Part shown: piece after piece, positions 17,744-25,843 of the stretch
Numbering within the stretch: position 1 is the first letter of the stretch
Layout of the letters: the number at the start of each line of letters is the position of its first letter
DNA from: Saprospiraceae bacterium
GTDB lineage: Bacteria > Bacteroidota > Bacteroidia > Chitinophagales > Saprospiraceae
Assembly (NCBI GenBank): GCA_020627785.1
Contig: JAHDGF010000052.1
Location: forward strand, 1-33,368
Length of the DNA: 33,368 bases
Reading direction: 5' to 3'
Notes under the pieces: model-generated
The model's input: only the letters and a program-made list of their open reading frames with translations
Databases searched by the model: none
Told to the model about the DNA's origin: nothing
Made by a program: the position numbers and the translations under genes

Positions 17744-18854
17744 GAAGGATATGATGAATGAGGGATGGGAATCCATGGCCAAAATGTTGGACCAGGAGAT
17801 GCCCACGGAGAAAAAAGATAGGACTTTCCTTTGGATGTTTTTCTTTGTGCTGTTAGCCTTCGGCTCAGGACTTAGCCTTGGTCAATACCTGCAATCATAT
17901 AAAATCGCTAAAGCTAAAAAAGTTGCGGTTTTACCAAGCATAGATCACACTGTCGGAGAATCTATTAGTTCTACAAACTTTCCTATTCAAGAAGGATATC
18001 AATTGCCAGCTTTCGCAAATGAAAAAGTACAAAAAGTAGACGCTACAAATAGTACAGACATAAATACTCCTTTAACGCCAGTAATAAATCATTCGGTCAT
18101 TACAAAGCCTCAAGCAGCGATTATAAATATCACTGAAGAGACAAACGGAAACGCTTCTCAAGTACTTTCGCAAAATCGTGCCCAGCAAAAAGAGATGATT
18201 GGATTTAAAAAGAAAGCATTTGATGCATTAACATCGAATGAAATAGCTTTGAATTATTTTCTTTTCACGACCAACAAAGTAAAAAAGCCAAGAAAATGGC
18301 ATACCGCAATAGCGCTAGGTACTGGGATAAACTTGGGTACTCAATCTAAGGTTGGTTCAATTAGATCAGAATTATTGTATCAGGTAGGCAAGGAAAATGC
18401 GATTGGATTTGAATTAATGATGGCAGCAGAAGATGAAGTATATATCTTTAGAAAACAGCCATTAGTACTTGATGAAACGGAAACTAGATTTGCACCAGAG
18501 CAAGAAGCAGTAGCCGATGGCAAGGAACCAATTAAAGTATACAATCGGACGACCATCCCGAGACAAATTAGATATGGTGCAGGTCTTGTACTATCTCAAG
18601 GGATCGGTTATAAATTCTATGCTAATTTATCAGCAGGAGTTGATGTATTAAAAAATACATACACATCTGATGATATGCCAGAAGAAGTTGTTTACCGATG
18701 GGGAGGATACTCTTCTATCAGTACAGGATATCACCTAACCAGACATATTGACTTTGAGGTAAGCGGTACTAAGAGCTGGTCACTTTCCAATATGGAAGGC
18801 TTTGTTCCAGGTAAGATTAATCATCTAGTCGCTGGGTTAAAATTCTCTTTCTAG
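17730..18854 (+). CDS. Single-pass membrane protein with C-terminal beta-barrel-like domain, possible anti-sigma partner
   Basis: This 374-residue protein overlaps the sigma gene by 14 bases. A short charged N-terminus (1-31) precedes one transmembrane segment (~32-54). A low-complexity linker rich in Thr, Asn and Ala runs to about residue 190. Residues ~190-374 alternate polar and hydrophobic residues with many Gly and aromatic positions (HTAIALGTGINLG, YRWGGYSSISTGYHL, HIDFEVSGTKSWSL) and end in LKFSF, like small outer-membrane beta-barrels. Gene position says anti-sigma factor, while the C-terminal half says envelope protein. No zinc-binding HxxxCxxC motif is present. Related two-gene units occur in Saprospiria, but the mechanism is not established. 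Confidence 0.75.
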   Translation: MKYDKKDMMNEGWESMAKMLDQEMPTEKKDRTFLWMFFFVLLAFGSGLSLGQYLQSYKIAKAKKVAVLPSIDHTVGESISSTNFPIQEGYQLPAFANEKVQKVDATNSTDINTPLTPVINHSVITKPQAAIINITEETNGNASQVLSQNRAQQKEMIGFKKKAFDALTSNEIALNYFLFTTNKVKKPRKWHTAIALGTGINLGTQSKVGSIRSELLYQVGKENAIGFELMMAAEDEVYIFRKQPLVLDETETRFAPEQEAVADGKEPIKVYNRTTIPRQIRYGAGLVLSQGIGYKFYANLSAGVDVLKNTYTSDDMPEEVVYRWGGYSSISTGYHLTRHIDFEVSGTKSWSLSNMEGFVPGKINHLVAGLKFSF

Positions 18855-18865
18855 AACTCTTCCTA

Positions 18866-19447
18866 TCAATGTATTACTGCTAGTCCTATGTGACTGTTTC
18901 CAGTTGTAGGATCTACGTACAACAATCGATTCTTTTCTGTCCCATTACACGTATTCTTGTCACATAAATATGAGCCGCCTACAAGCCGTACCCTACCCTG
19001 CGTATCTAATGCAGTAATCTCCCAAACATTTCCGATCAAATTCACTTGCTGAGCATCTAATATTGATGAAGAATTCACATTTATGGAACGCTTATCTTCC
19101 GCTACATAGGTCCAATAGTTCTCATAACTAGGTAGTTCAGTATTGGTCCATGCTGCGTACGCGGAAGCATCATTGTAACTAACTTGTCGGACGGGTTCGT
19201 TGGGCAGCGCATAAGATCTTCCATCTGGACATCTCCAGTCAACGCCCCACAATATTTCGTAGTGAAGAACATCTAATTGGACGATGCTCCATCCGAATTT
19301 TTCTGCATCTGTAACATACTGAGTTGCTTCTACAAATTTTTTAAAATCAGAAGTTGTAACCTGTTTCATACTAGAACTATGACAAGAGCACAATCCAAGG
19401 AGAAATATAAAAAAGCTAAACTTAGGAATAATTACAGAATCTACCAT
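18866..19447 (-). CDS. Miniature FGE-sulfatase-domain lipoprotein (formylglycine-generating-enzyme homologue)
   Basis: This 193-residue protein starts at an ATG directly abutting the sulfatase stop. A lipoprotein-like signal ends in LCSC (Cys22). It follows the FGE/SUMF1 pattern: VTTSDFKKFVEATQYVTDAEKFG (about 30-52), PVRQVSYNDASAYAAW (85-100), ELPSYENYWTYVAEDK, then GNVWE (139-143) and VGGSYLCDKNTC (156-167). The Cys pair C162/C167 has the five-residue spacing of the catalytic, copper-binding pair of human FGE (C336/C341). The usual calcium-site region between LPS/TEAEWE and GNVWEW is strongly shortened, and the terminal GFRC is replaced by IGLAVIH. It may oxidise the active-site Cys of the neighbouring sulfatase in the periplasm, or it may be a non-catalytic relative. 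Confidence 0.85.
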   Translation of the reverse strand: MVDSVIIPKFSFFIFLLGLCSCHSSSMKQVTTSDFKKFVEATQYVTDAEKFGWSIVQLDVLHYEILWGVDWRCPDGRSYALPNEPVRQVSYNDASAYAAWTNTELPSYENYWTYVAEDKRSINVNSSSILDAQQVNLIGNVWEITALDTQGRVRLVGGSYLCDKNTCNGTEKNRLLYVDPTTGNSHIGLAVIH

Positions 19448-21118
19448 TTACTTTTTATAGGGATTTAAGTCAGAGGTATCCTCCGGATATTTCACTTTAT
19501 ATTTTTCTCGGTAATTTTCCCATTCGATTTGAAGTTGTTGAATTATGTTTTTGTGTTGTGAGGAGATGTCCTTTTTTTCTCCAGGGTCAATTTCTAAATC
19601 AAACAATTCAAACTGATCTAATTGAGAAGGATCTTTTTGATTTAACCATTTATATTGATCTTTCCTGACGTAGGCTTTCCCTTGAAAATCACTGACATAG
19701 ATTGGGGTTCCTAATTGTGCATCACTCCCTCCTTTCAACAATTTCAACAAGGGTCTTCCAGGCAAGGCAGGATAAGTATTGCCTTCAAAGTTCTCGTTAT
19801 AGTCAATGCCTGCGAGTCCCAACAAAGTAGGAGCAAGGTCCGTCACATCTACCAGTTGAGTTACTTGGTCGTGGCTTGTAATATCCACCCCGCTTATTAT
19901 CAATGGTGCTCTTAATCCGCCTTCAGCCAAATAGCCTTTATAGTAAGAATATGGAGACATGGATGCCTGAGCCCACGCTGCACCATAAGCAACAAAAGAA
20001 TTTGGATTACCCATGTTTTCATAGCTGTTATCATATTGATCTCTTAGGAATTGCCCGTACTTTTCATTGTTGTAAAAGTCTAAAAAATCAGCTCCGTTAT
20101 CAGACATAACAAGGACGATGGTATTGTCTAATTCCTTTGAATCACGAAGGTGATTTAACAAGTGCTTCAACTGATCATCTAAGTGCTCTAGTGACGCAGC
20201 ATACAATTCCATTTCTCTGCTTTCTATCCGTTTTTCCTGCTCAGTTAAACTTTCCCAGGGCATGATGTTATCTAGTCCATTAGGCAACTCTACGGATTCA
20301 TCAATCATCCCAAGTTGTTTAGATGCTTGAAATCTTTGCTTTCGCAAATAATCATAGCCCTTATCATATTTCCCTCGATACTTGTCTTTATAGTCCGCTG
20401 GCGGTTGTAAGGGCCAATGAGGTGCTGTATATGATACGACTGCAAGAAATGGCTGAGAATCGCTTCGGTTTTCAGAAAGATATTTGATGGTTTCGGCCGT
20501 GTAAAAATTTGTTGAATATTTTCCTTCTGGCCAATCAGCTTTCTTATTGTCTTGAAAGTAGGTAGATATCTTTCCGTCCTTATCACTGAGTCCAAGTCCG
20601 ATGTCATTCCAATGATTAGCAGCACCTTGCATGAGTGCAAAAGATTTATCAAAACCTTGCGCTGCAGGAATGGTGGAGGTAGAGCTTCCGAGATGCCATT
20701 TACCAACAAAACTGGTAAAGTATCCCGCTGCCTGAAATAGTTTAGGAAAGCACAGAACGCGTTCTGATAATTCATTTTCATATCCCCAGAGTCCTTCATA
20801 AAAACTACCACTCACATCCCGCTGTCTCCCCCAGCCTGCAAGATGGTGATCTTGGCCTGAAAATAATTTAGATCGTGCTGGAGCGCACATGGCGGATGAA
20901 TGAAAATTAGAAAATAAAGCTCCGGAACTTGCCAGAGAATCGATGGTCGGTGTATGAATTTCTCCACCATAACAGCCTAGGTCTGTTAAACCTAGATCAT
21001 CTGCAATGACCAATAAAATATTGGGCTGTTTTTTTGTTTGTTTGACTTCATGGTTCTTATTAGAATTCACACAAGAAAAGAATACAACACAGAATATCAG
21101 ATTAAATATAAGTCTCAT
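19448..21118 (-). CDS. Arylsulfatase-type lipoprotein sulfatase
   Basis: This 556-residue protein has a lipoprotein signal with lipobox FFSC (Cys16). It carries the metal-binding NILLVIADDLG (D40, D41), the formylglycine motif C78-A-P-A-R82 followed by SKLFSG, the HWPLQPP segment and a second metal-site motif (SDNGAD). It belongs to the type I formylglycine sulfatases of the arylsulfatase A class. C78 must be converted to formylglycine before it can work. It would hydrolyse a sulfate ester, probably of a polysaccharide, at the cell envelope, but the substrate is unknown. Its ATG overlaps the Dabb-protein stop by four bases and the FGE-like gene follows without a gap, so the modifying enzyme and target are coupled. 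Confidence 0.95.
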   Translation of the reverse strand: MRLIFNLIFCVVFFSCVNSNKNHEVKQTKKQPNILLVIADDLGLTDLGCYGGEIHTPTIDSLASSGALFSNFHSSAMCAPARSKLFSGQDHHLAGWGRQRDVSGSFYEGLWGYENELSERVLCFPKLFQAAGYFTSFVGKWHLGSSTSTIPAAQGFDKSFALMQGAANHWNDIGLGLSDKDGKISTYFQDNKKADWPEGKYSTNFYTAETIKYLSENRSDSQPFLAVVSYTAPHWPLQPPADYKDKYRGKYDKGYDYLRKQRFQASKQLGMIDESVELPNGLDNIMPWESLTEQEKRIESREMELYAASLEHLDDQLKHLLNHLRDSKELDNTIVLVMSDNGADFLDFYNNEKYGQFLRDQYDNSYENMGNPNSFVAYGAAWAQASMSPYSYYKGYLAEGGLRAPLIISGVDITSHDQVTQLVDVTDLAPTLLGLAGIDYNENFEGNTYPALPGRPLLKLLKGGSDAQLGTPIYVSDFQGKAYVRKDQYKWLNQKDPSQLDQFELFDLEIDPGEKKDISSQHKNIIQQLQIEWENYREKYKVKYPEDTSDLNPYKK

Positions 21119-21594
21119 TGGATGATGTAATCGTACGTGACTGGAGGGCCAGATAAATAATTTACAACATCCTTTTTTAGCTGTAGATGTATTGGATGAT
21201 CTTGGTATTCTTGGTATGATTCTTTATCCTTAAAACGCATTTGCATAAGCATTGTAAATTGGTCCATGGCTCGTACATCGCCTAAATTTTCAAAGGTTCC
21301 AATTTCTAAATCATTCAAGAAATTGATGCCATTCAATTTTAAGATTTCTTGCCTTAAGTTAGAAAATTCTTGTTCACTTAATTCTGGCTTGAGAGAGAAA
21401 TAAACAAGGTGCACTAAATCACCGATGTGTTTTATATTTGCATTTTCTGAAATCGCTTTTAACTCGCTCCCCATTTCCTCTAATACCTTTTCCATTTCTA
21501 CTAAAGCCGCTTCTTGCTCCACGCAGGTTGATTGTTGGCATGAGGCGATTGCAATGAGGCTTACCATAAGAAAAATGGCTTTAAATGGTTTCAT
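21115..21594 (-). CDS. Dabb (stress-responsive alpha/beta-barrel) domain lipoprotein
   Basis: This encodes 159 residues from the ATG at 21594, giving the lipoprotein signal MKPFKAIFLMVSLIAIASC (Cys19). An alternative ATG at 21642 overlaps the stop of the upstream gene as ATGA but would place 16 extra residues before the signal. A short helical region follows (~25-55), then a ferredoxin-like Dabb domain starting HLVYFSLKPELSEQEFSNLRQEI and ending HPIHLQLKKDVVNYLSGPPVTYDY. Dabb proteins are small dimeric barrels, some with a catalytic or binding role in polyketide or stress contexts, and this one's function is unknown. It sits between the WG-repeat gene and the sulfatase in one operon. Confidence 0.82.
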   Translation of the reverse strand: MKPFKAIFLMVSLIAIASCQQSTCVEQEAALVEMEKVLEEMGSELKAISENANIKHIGDLVHLVYFSLKPELSEQEFSNLRQEILKLNGINFLNDLEIGTFENLGDVRAMDQFTMLMQMRFKDKESYQEYQDHPIHLQLKKDVVNYLSGPPVTYDYIIQ

Positions 21595-21638
21595 AGATAT
21601 TTGCTTTAAGCAAGAAATTAACAACAAGATTATTTTAG

Positions 21639-22499
21639 TCATTCAGGAATTTGGCAGTTGGTGATACATTCACCTTTTCTATTTATATAAAATTCATGTT
21701 CACCAACCGTTGCCAAAGCAAGGCCATTTTTAAAGTCCTCGAGTTTATCAAATTTAAATGGCACAGCAATTCCTCCTAAAGTATCTATTGCACCATACTT
21801 GCCTCCCATCTTCCCAATATACATTCCACTATATTTTATAATAGAAAGGTAATCAAGACTTATTGGAACTAATATTTCCCCATCGTCTAAAATGATACCA
21901 GCCTTAGACTTTGACTTTGCTACTAAGATTGAATCCCAAATAGAGCCAACTAGAATCCTATATTGCGGAACTACAACTATTTCTCCATCATTATTTAAAA
22001 TTCCATGCTTTTTATCATACCTCACGTTATAACCATTCTTTAATTGATTTATACTACTATAAATAGGAGAAACAATTACATTCCCCATGGTGTCAACTAC
22101 TCCTACTTTCTTAGTTCGATTATCATGGTAAATAAAAAAAGCATTCGCAAAACCTTTTTCCAGTTTAAAAATTTCGTGCGAGTAAACATCATTCAAATAA
22201 TCTTTGTTGAGCCTTCTTGTTTCTCTTTTGATAATCTCTTTGAAAATTTTTAGTTCTTCTTTATCAATTTTACTTTCTTCAAGTCTCATTGACTCTAAGG
22301 TTTCTTTTAATTCTTCTGAACTTACATTTTCTCTATGAATATCATGTTCTGGAAATGATATTGCCGGAATTGAGTTTAAATCAATAATAGTAATCTTCTT
22401 TAATTTAGCTTCATTTTGGTCTACTGAAGAGTGACAAGCAATTAATAGAACTATTGAAAAAGCTAGGCTTGCTCTACATAAAATTGAATCTATTACCAT
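21639..22499 (-). CDS. WG-repeat lipoprotein
   Basis: This 286-residue protein has a lipoprotein signal with lipobox LIAC (Cys22). A charged, helix-like region rich in Glu and Lys follows (~30-100). Residues ~125-280 carry WG/KWG-type beta repeats: KVGVVDTMGNVIVSPIY, HGILNNDGEIVVVPQY, AGIILDDGEILVPISL, YGAIDTLGGIAVPFKF and a final FYINRKGE. These motifs form a propeller-like or beta-solenoid surface whose ligands are mostly unknown. It lies nine bases after the SDR-like gene and overlaps the possible upstream start of the Dabb gene, so it is the second gene of the sulfatase operon. A role in substrate binding or envelope sensing is inference. Confidence 0.85.
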   Translation of the reverse strand: MVIDSILCRASLAFSIVLLIACHSSVDQNEAKLKKITIIDLNSIPAISFPEHDIHRENVSSEELKETLESMRLEESKIDKEELKIFKEIIKRETRRLNKDYLNDVYSHEIFKLEKGFANAFFIYHDNRTKKVGVVDTMGNVIVSPIYSSINQLKNGYNVRYDKKHGILNNDGEIVVVPQYRILVGSIWDSILVAKSKSKAGIILDDGEILVPISLDYLSIIKYSGMYIGKMGGKYGAIDTLGGIAVPFKFDKLEDFKNGLALATVGEHEFYINRKGECITNCQIPE

Positions 22500-22508
22500 G
22501 ATTTTATC

Positions 22509-23162
22509 TTATGCGAACGTATTAATAATTTCTCTATTTTCTAATATGCGGCTTTGGTTTTTTCCGAAGCCTGCTTTAAACATGGCCTTTGCCAATTGGG
22601 TGGATTCTATGGAAGCATTCTGGCCAAACAGCTTCATCAGAGGGTACATTTTTCTAAAAATTCTATAGCTGAGGTTGGGTTCTTTTCTTTTTTCTACTGG
22701 ATAGATGTATCCTGGTCTGAAGATCGTGGTGGATGGGAAATCAGCGGCTAATAAATGGTTTTCTGCCATCCCTTTGAATCTAGCAAATGAAACCCGACTC
22801 TTTTCTTTTGGATCCGCACCAGCCCCACTTAAGAAACAAAAACTACACAAAGGGCTGTGATTTTTTAACATGTCGATAAATGCCTTTGGAATATCGACTG
22901 TAATTTCTTTAAAGAGGTCATTGTTCACTTGACCTGTATAAACACCCAAGCAAAAATGTGCGATATCTACATCTTTAAAATGTTCTTCTAAATTACTGTA
23001 ATCTTTAAAATCCTTGTGTAAGACTTCAACCAATTTAGGATGGGTAAATCCAATGTTTCGACGACCTATGATGATTACTTCGTTGATTTGTTCAGAATCT
23101 AAACAAGATTTAAGCACCAAACTACCGATCATTCCTGTTGCTCCAGTTATCAAGACTTTCAT
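22509..23162 (-). CDS. NAD(P)-binding atypical SDR (NmrA/HTATIP2-like)
   Basis: Started at the ATG at 23162, this encodes 217 residues beginning MKVLITGATGMIGS, a Rossmann TGATGMIG loop at the very N-terminus as the family requires. An upstream in-frame start at 23273 would put 37 unrelated residues in front. The second strand ends IIIGRR, which favours NADP. FLSGAGAD replaces the usual SS.S catalytic segment, and FRPGYIYP follows. Proteins of this type resemble HTATIP2/TIP30 and oxidoreductase-like SDRs. A classical YxxxK is not evident, so catalysis is uncertain. It is the first gene of the five-gene operon that contains the sulfatase, with nine bases to the next gene. Confidence 0.85.
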   Translation of the reverse strand: MKVLITGATGMIGSLVLKSCLDSEQINEVIIIGRRNIGFTHPKLVEVLHKDFKDYSNLEEHFKDVDIAHFCLGVYTGQVNNDLFKEITVDIPKAFIDMLKNHSPLCSFCFLSGAGADPKEKSRVSFARFKGMAENHLLAADFPSTTIFRPGYIYPVEKRKEPNLSYRIFRKMYPLMKLFGQNASIESTQLAKAMFKAGFGKNQSRILENREIINTFA

Positions 23163-23396
23163 GTCTTGAAGATAGTGAAATAGTAAGCGCATTCGGGGGC
23201 AATTTGATATGGTTTTTACAACAAACTTTACACCGCAGGATTGAGTTATGACGAATAAAGAGTTCACTTTCAAAGGGTTATCTTAAATGATCTTTCAGCG
23301 GAAAACTGATGAGAAATTTAAACGAAAAAAAATTGGAATTAAAGGTTACTTTGGTCAGTAATTCAGTCTAAGTTTATTATAAAATTGAATGTAATA

Positions 23397-24833
23397 ATGG
23401 ACAAACTACGCACCATTCATCCGAATGAATTTGAACCCAATGATCATTGGTATCCGAAGGCGCTCAATGCAACCATTCATCCCATGATCAGTTTTTTCTT
23501 AAGTCTTGAACAACAGCGAATTGTCACGAGATATTGCCACATGCATCCGACGGTCAATAGAGAAAAATTGTCAGAAATTCTCAATCATAGAGCAAAGTAC
23601 TTTCTTTGGGCTGGTGCTGATTTATTGAATGTAACTTCTGCAGGAGGTAAAAGGCAAATGGTTGTCATCGAGAATAATTCTTGTCCTTCTGGTCAAAAAT
23701 CAATGCCCTTAGTGGATGATAACCAGGAGCAAGGTAGTTACAAACTGATGATTGAAAGAACCTTTAAACCGATGCTTAAAAACCTTCGGAATAAAATTAA
23801 GGGTGGATTGGCTGTTATATATGATAAAAACCCAATGGAGGTTTCTGGCTATGCGGAGGTCATTGCGGATGTTATGAATGAGCCTGTTCATTATGTATCA
23901 TTCTACAAGGATGATGAAAATTCCAGGGCTAAATTTATTGATGGCGTCCTACATGTTTTAGTGGATGAAGCTTGGGTTCCAATGAGGGCAGCCTTCAGGT
24001 ATGTGACTCAAAAACCTTGGAATAGAATTCCCGTAAATTCGAAGACAAAAATCCTTAATCCCACCATTGCTTGTTTAGCGGGAGGTAGAAATAAAATGGT
24101 TGCTGCAAAGGCCTATGATATATTTAATTCTGAAATTGCAGAATATGGTTTAAAGATCAACATGCCTGAAACCATTTGGGATGTTTCTAAGAACGAAATT
24201 CCATTATGGGTTAGAAAGTTAGGAGGTCATGCAGTAATAAAGGTTCCCTATAGTAATGCTGGACAAGGAGTTTATACAATAGTGACTGAAGATGAGCTAG
24301 ATGCTTTCATGGAAATGGAATTTGACTATGATTTATTCATTGTTCAAAGTCTGATTGGTAATTCTAATTGGAGCAGTACAACTGCCGCTGGTAAGTTGTA
24401 CCATGTTGGAACAATTCCGAATAATAAAAATCAAACCTTCGTCGCAGATATCAGAATGATGGTTAGCACGACTGAGAATGGCATAAGACCTCTCTGCACC
24501 TATGCACGGAGAGCTGAAAAACCATTGGTGGATAACATTACTAGTGGTATAGATAGTTGGTCTATGCTTGGTACCAATCTCTCCATCAAAAACAATGATG
24601 GAACATGGGGAAGTGACACTAGTAGATTGGTTTTAATGGATAGGCGAGACTTTAATAAGCTGGGCATCGGGCTTGATGATTTAATTGAATGTTACATCCA
24701 GACTGTCTTGTCCATGGTCGCCATTGATAAGATGGCTCAGACTTTGGTAAACAAACAAGGTAAGTTTAGAATGAAGCTTTTTAAAAGTCTAAACAACGAT
24801 GCCAGCCTTCTTGAAGAAATATTGATGAACTAA
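23397..24833 (+). CDS. ATP-grasp superfamily ligase-like protein, substrate unknown
   Basis: This encodes 478 residues from the ATG at 23397; a TTG four codons earlier is possible. The N-terminal half (1-~215) is unusual and includes VIENNSCPSGQ (~90-100). Residues ~220-430 follow the ATP-grasp pattern: ILNPTIACLAGGRNKMVAAKAY (like the NPP..DK segment), KVPYSNAGQGVYT with K282 and a Gly-rich loop, FIVQSLIG, and ADIRMMVS with R353. I recognise no specific family. Five bases separate it from a GshB-like ATP-grasp gene, which overlaps a zinc amidohydrolase gene. In other clusters, ligases paired with a desuccinylase-like enzyme make and cleave amide bonds of amino-acid derivatives, so an amino-acid or peptide ligase is the best guess. 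Confidence 0.8.
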   Translation: MDKLRTIHPNEFEPNDHWYPKALNATIHPMISFFLSLEQQRIVTRYCHMHPTVNREKLSEILNHRAKYFLWAGADLLNVTSAGGKRQMVVIENNSCPSGQKSMPLVDDNQEQGSYKLMIERTFKPMLKNLRNKIKGGLAVIYDKNPMEVSGYAEVIADVMNEPVHYVSFYKDDENSRAKFIDGVLHVLVDEAWVPMRAAFRYVTQKPWNRIPVNSKTKILNPTIACLAGGRNKMVAAKAYDIFNSEIAEYGLKINMPETIWDVSKNEIPLWVRKLGGHAVIKVPYSNAGQGVYTIVTEDELDAFMEMEFDYDLFIVQSLIGNSNWSSTTAAGKLYHVGTIPNNKNQTFVADIRMMVSTTENGIRPLCTYARRAEKPLVDNITSGIDSWSMLGTNLSIKNNDGTWGSDTSRLVLMDRRDFNKLGIGLDDLIECYIQTVLSMVAIDKMAQTLVNKQGKFRMKLFKSLNNDASLLEEILMN

Positions 24834-24838
24834 GGATC

Positions 24839-25843
24839 ATGGGCAGGAACGTTTTGATTTTAACAGATCATTCTAATCATTCTTCAGAAAATTCATTGTA
24901 TGCGTTGTCGGTTAAAATGCTGGAACATTCAAAAACAAATAGCATTGATATTGCAACCAGAGCCAATTCAAAAAATGATGAATTCTTTGCCTGTAAAAAA
25001 GACTCAAAATTATGGGCAACACGCATCAATGATAGCTTTGGGTATGATGGAAAGAATCATCCATTGCTTCAAGAATTTCATGAAATAGATTTAAATAATT
25101 ATGATCTAATTTGGTTAAGATTACCACCACCATTGAGCCCAAATTTTTTGAATTTTATAGCTGATGTATTTGAAGGTACTGTGGTTATCAATAATCCTAA
25201 ATCAATACACCAAACCGGGAGCAAGAGATTTCTTGTAAACTTTCCAACAATCAGCCCTCCTATGAGAGTGTGTTCATCGTTAGAAGAAATCAATGAATTC
25301 AGAAAGCAATTTCCTATTGTATTAAAGCCATTTAATGAATATGGAGGTAGAGGAATTCTTAAAATTGATGGTGAATTTGTGACCTCAGGATCTAGCATAT
25401 ATACATATGCCAGATTTCAAGAAGAGTATGTAAAGAATCCAATTGAATATCTTGGTGTGAAGTTTTTAAAAAATATAAGTCAAGGGGATAAGAGAATAGT
25501 TGTCGTAAATGGTGAAGTTCTTGGTGCATCACTGAGATTGCCTGCAGAGAATTCTTGGATGTGTAATGTTTCAATGGGTGGTAGTTCAAATGTGTCTGAG
25601 GTTCAACCTGAAGAAAAAGCAATGGTTGCTCAGATCAATCCTCTATTGTCAGAAATGGGGATTGTCATGTATGGGATAGACACCTTGGTAAATGATGATG
25701 GTAAAAGAGTATTATCAGAAATCAATACTACAAGTATTGGAGGACTTCCACAGATTGCCGCCATGAGAAATGAACCGTTGGTCGAACGAGCGATTGATTT
25801 GATCTGGGATTATTATGAAGAAAAAACAAGTACAAATGGTTAA
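24839..25843 (+). CDS. GshB-like ATP-grasp ligase
   Basis: This 334-residue protein aligns along its length with bacterial glutathione synthetase. The N-terminal Rossmann-like part (~1-110) ends in LIWLRLPPPLSPNF. VINNPKSIHQTGSKRFLVNFP corresponds to the NKP..L....EKL segment. ATP-grasp motifs follow: IVLKPFNEYGGRGI, GDKRIVVVNGEVLGASLRLP and ISLSEINTTS-like VLSEINTTSIGG near the end. It would form an amide bond between a carboxylate and an amine using ATP. True glutathione synthesis is doubtful because no recognisable gshA is adjacent and the neighbours are another ATP-grasp protein and an aspartoacylase-like hydrolase. The following gene overlaps its 3' end. Confidence 0.88.
   Translation: MGRNVLILTDHSNHSSENSLYALSVKMLEHSKTNSIDIATRANSKNDEFFACKKDSKLWATRINDSFGYDGKNHPLLQEFHEIDLNNYDLIWLRLPPPLSPNFLNFIADVFEGTVVINNPKSIHQTGSKRFLVNFPTISPPMRVCSSLEEINEFRKQFPIVLKPFNEYGGRGILKIDGEFVTSGSSIYTYARFQEEYVKNPIEYLGVKFLKNISQGDKRIVVVNGEVLGASLRLPAENSWMCNVSMGGSSNVSEVQPEEKAMVAQINPLLSEMGIVMYGIDTLVNDDGKRVLSEINTTSIGGLPQIAAMRNEPLVERAIDLIWDYYEEKTSTNG

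Noticed and set aside
24839..25843. Calling the second ATP-grasp gene a true glutathione synthetase gshB
   Set aside because: The fold matches, but no gshA is adjacent and the partners are another ATP-grasp protein and an aspartoacylase-like hydrolase, so only GshB-like is supported.
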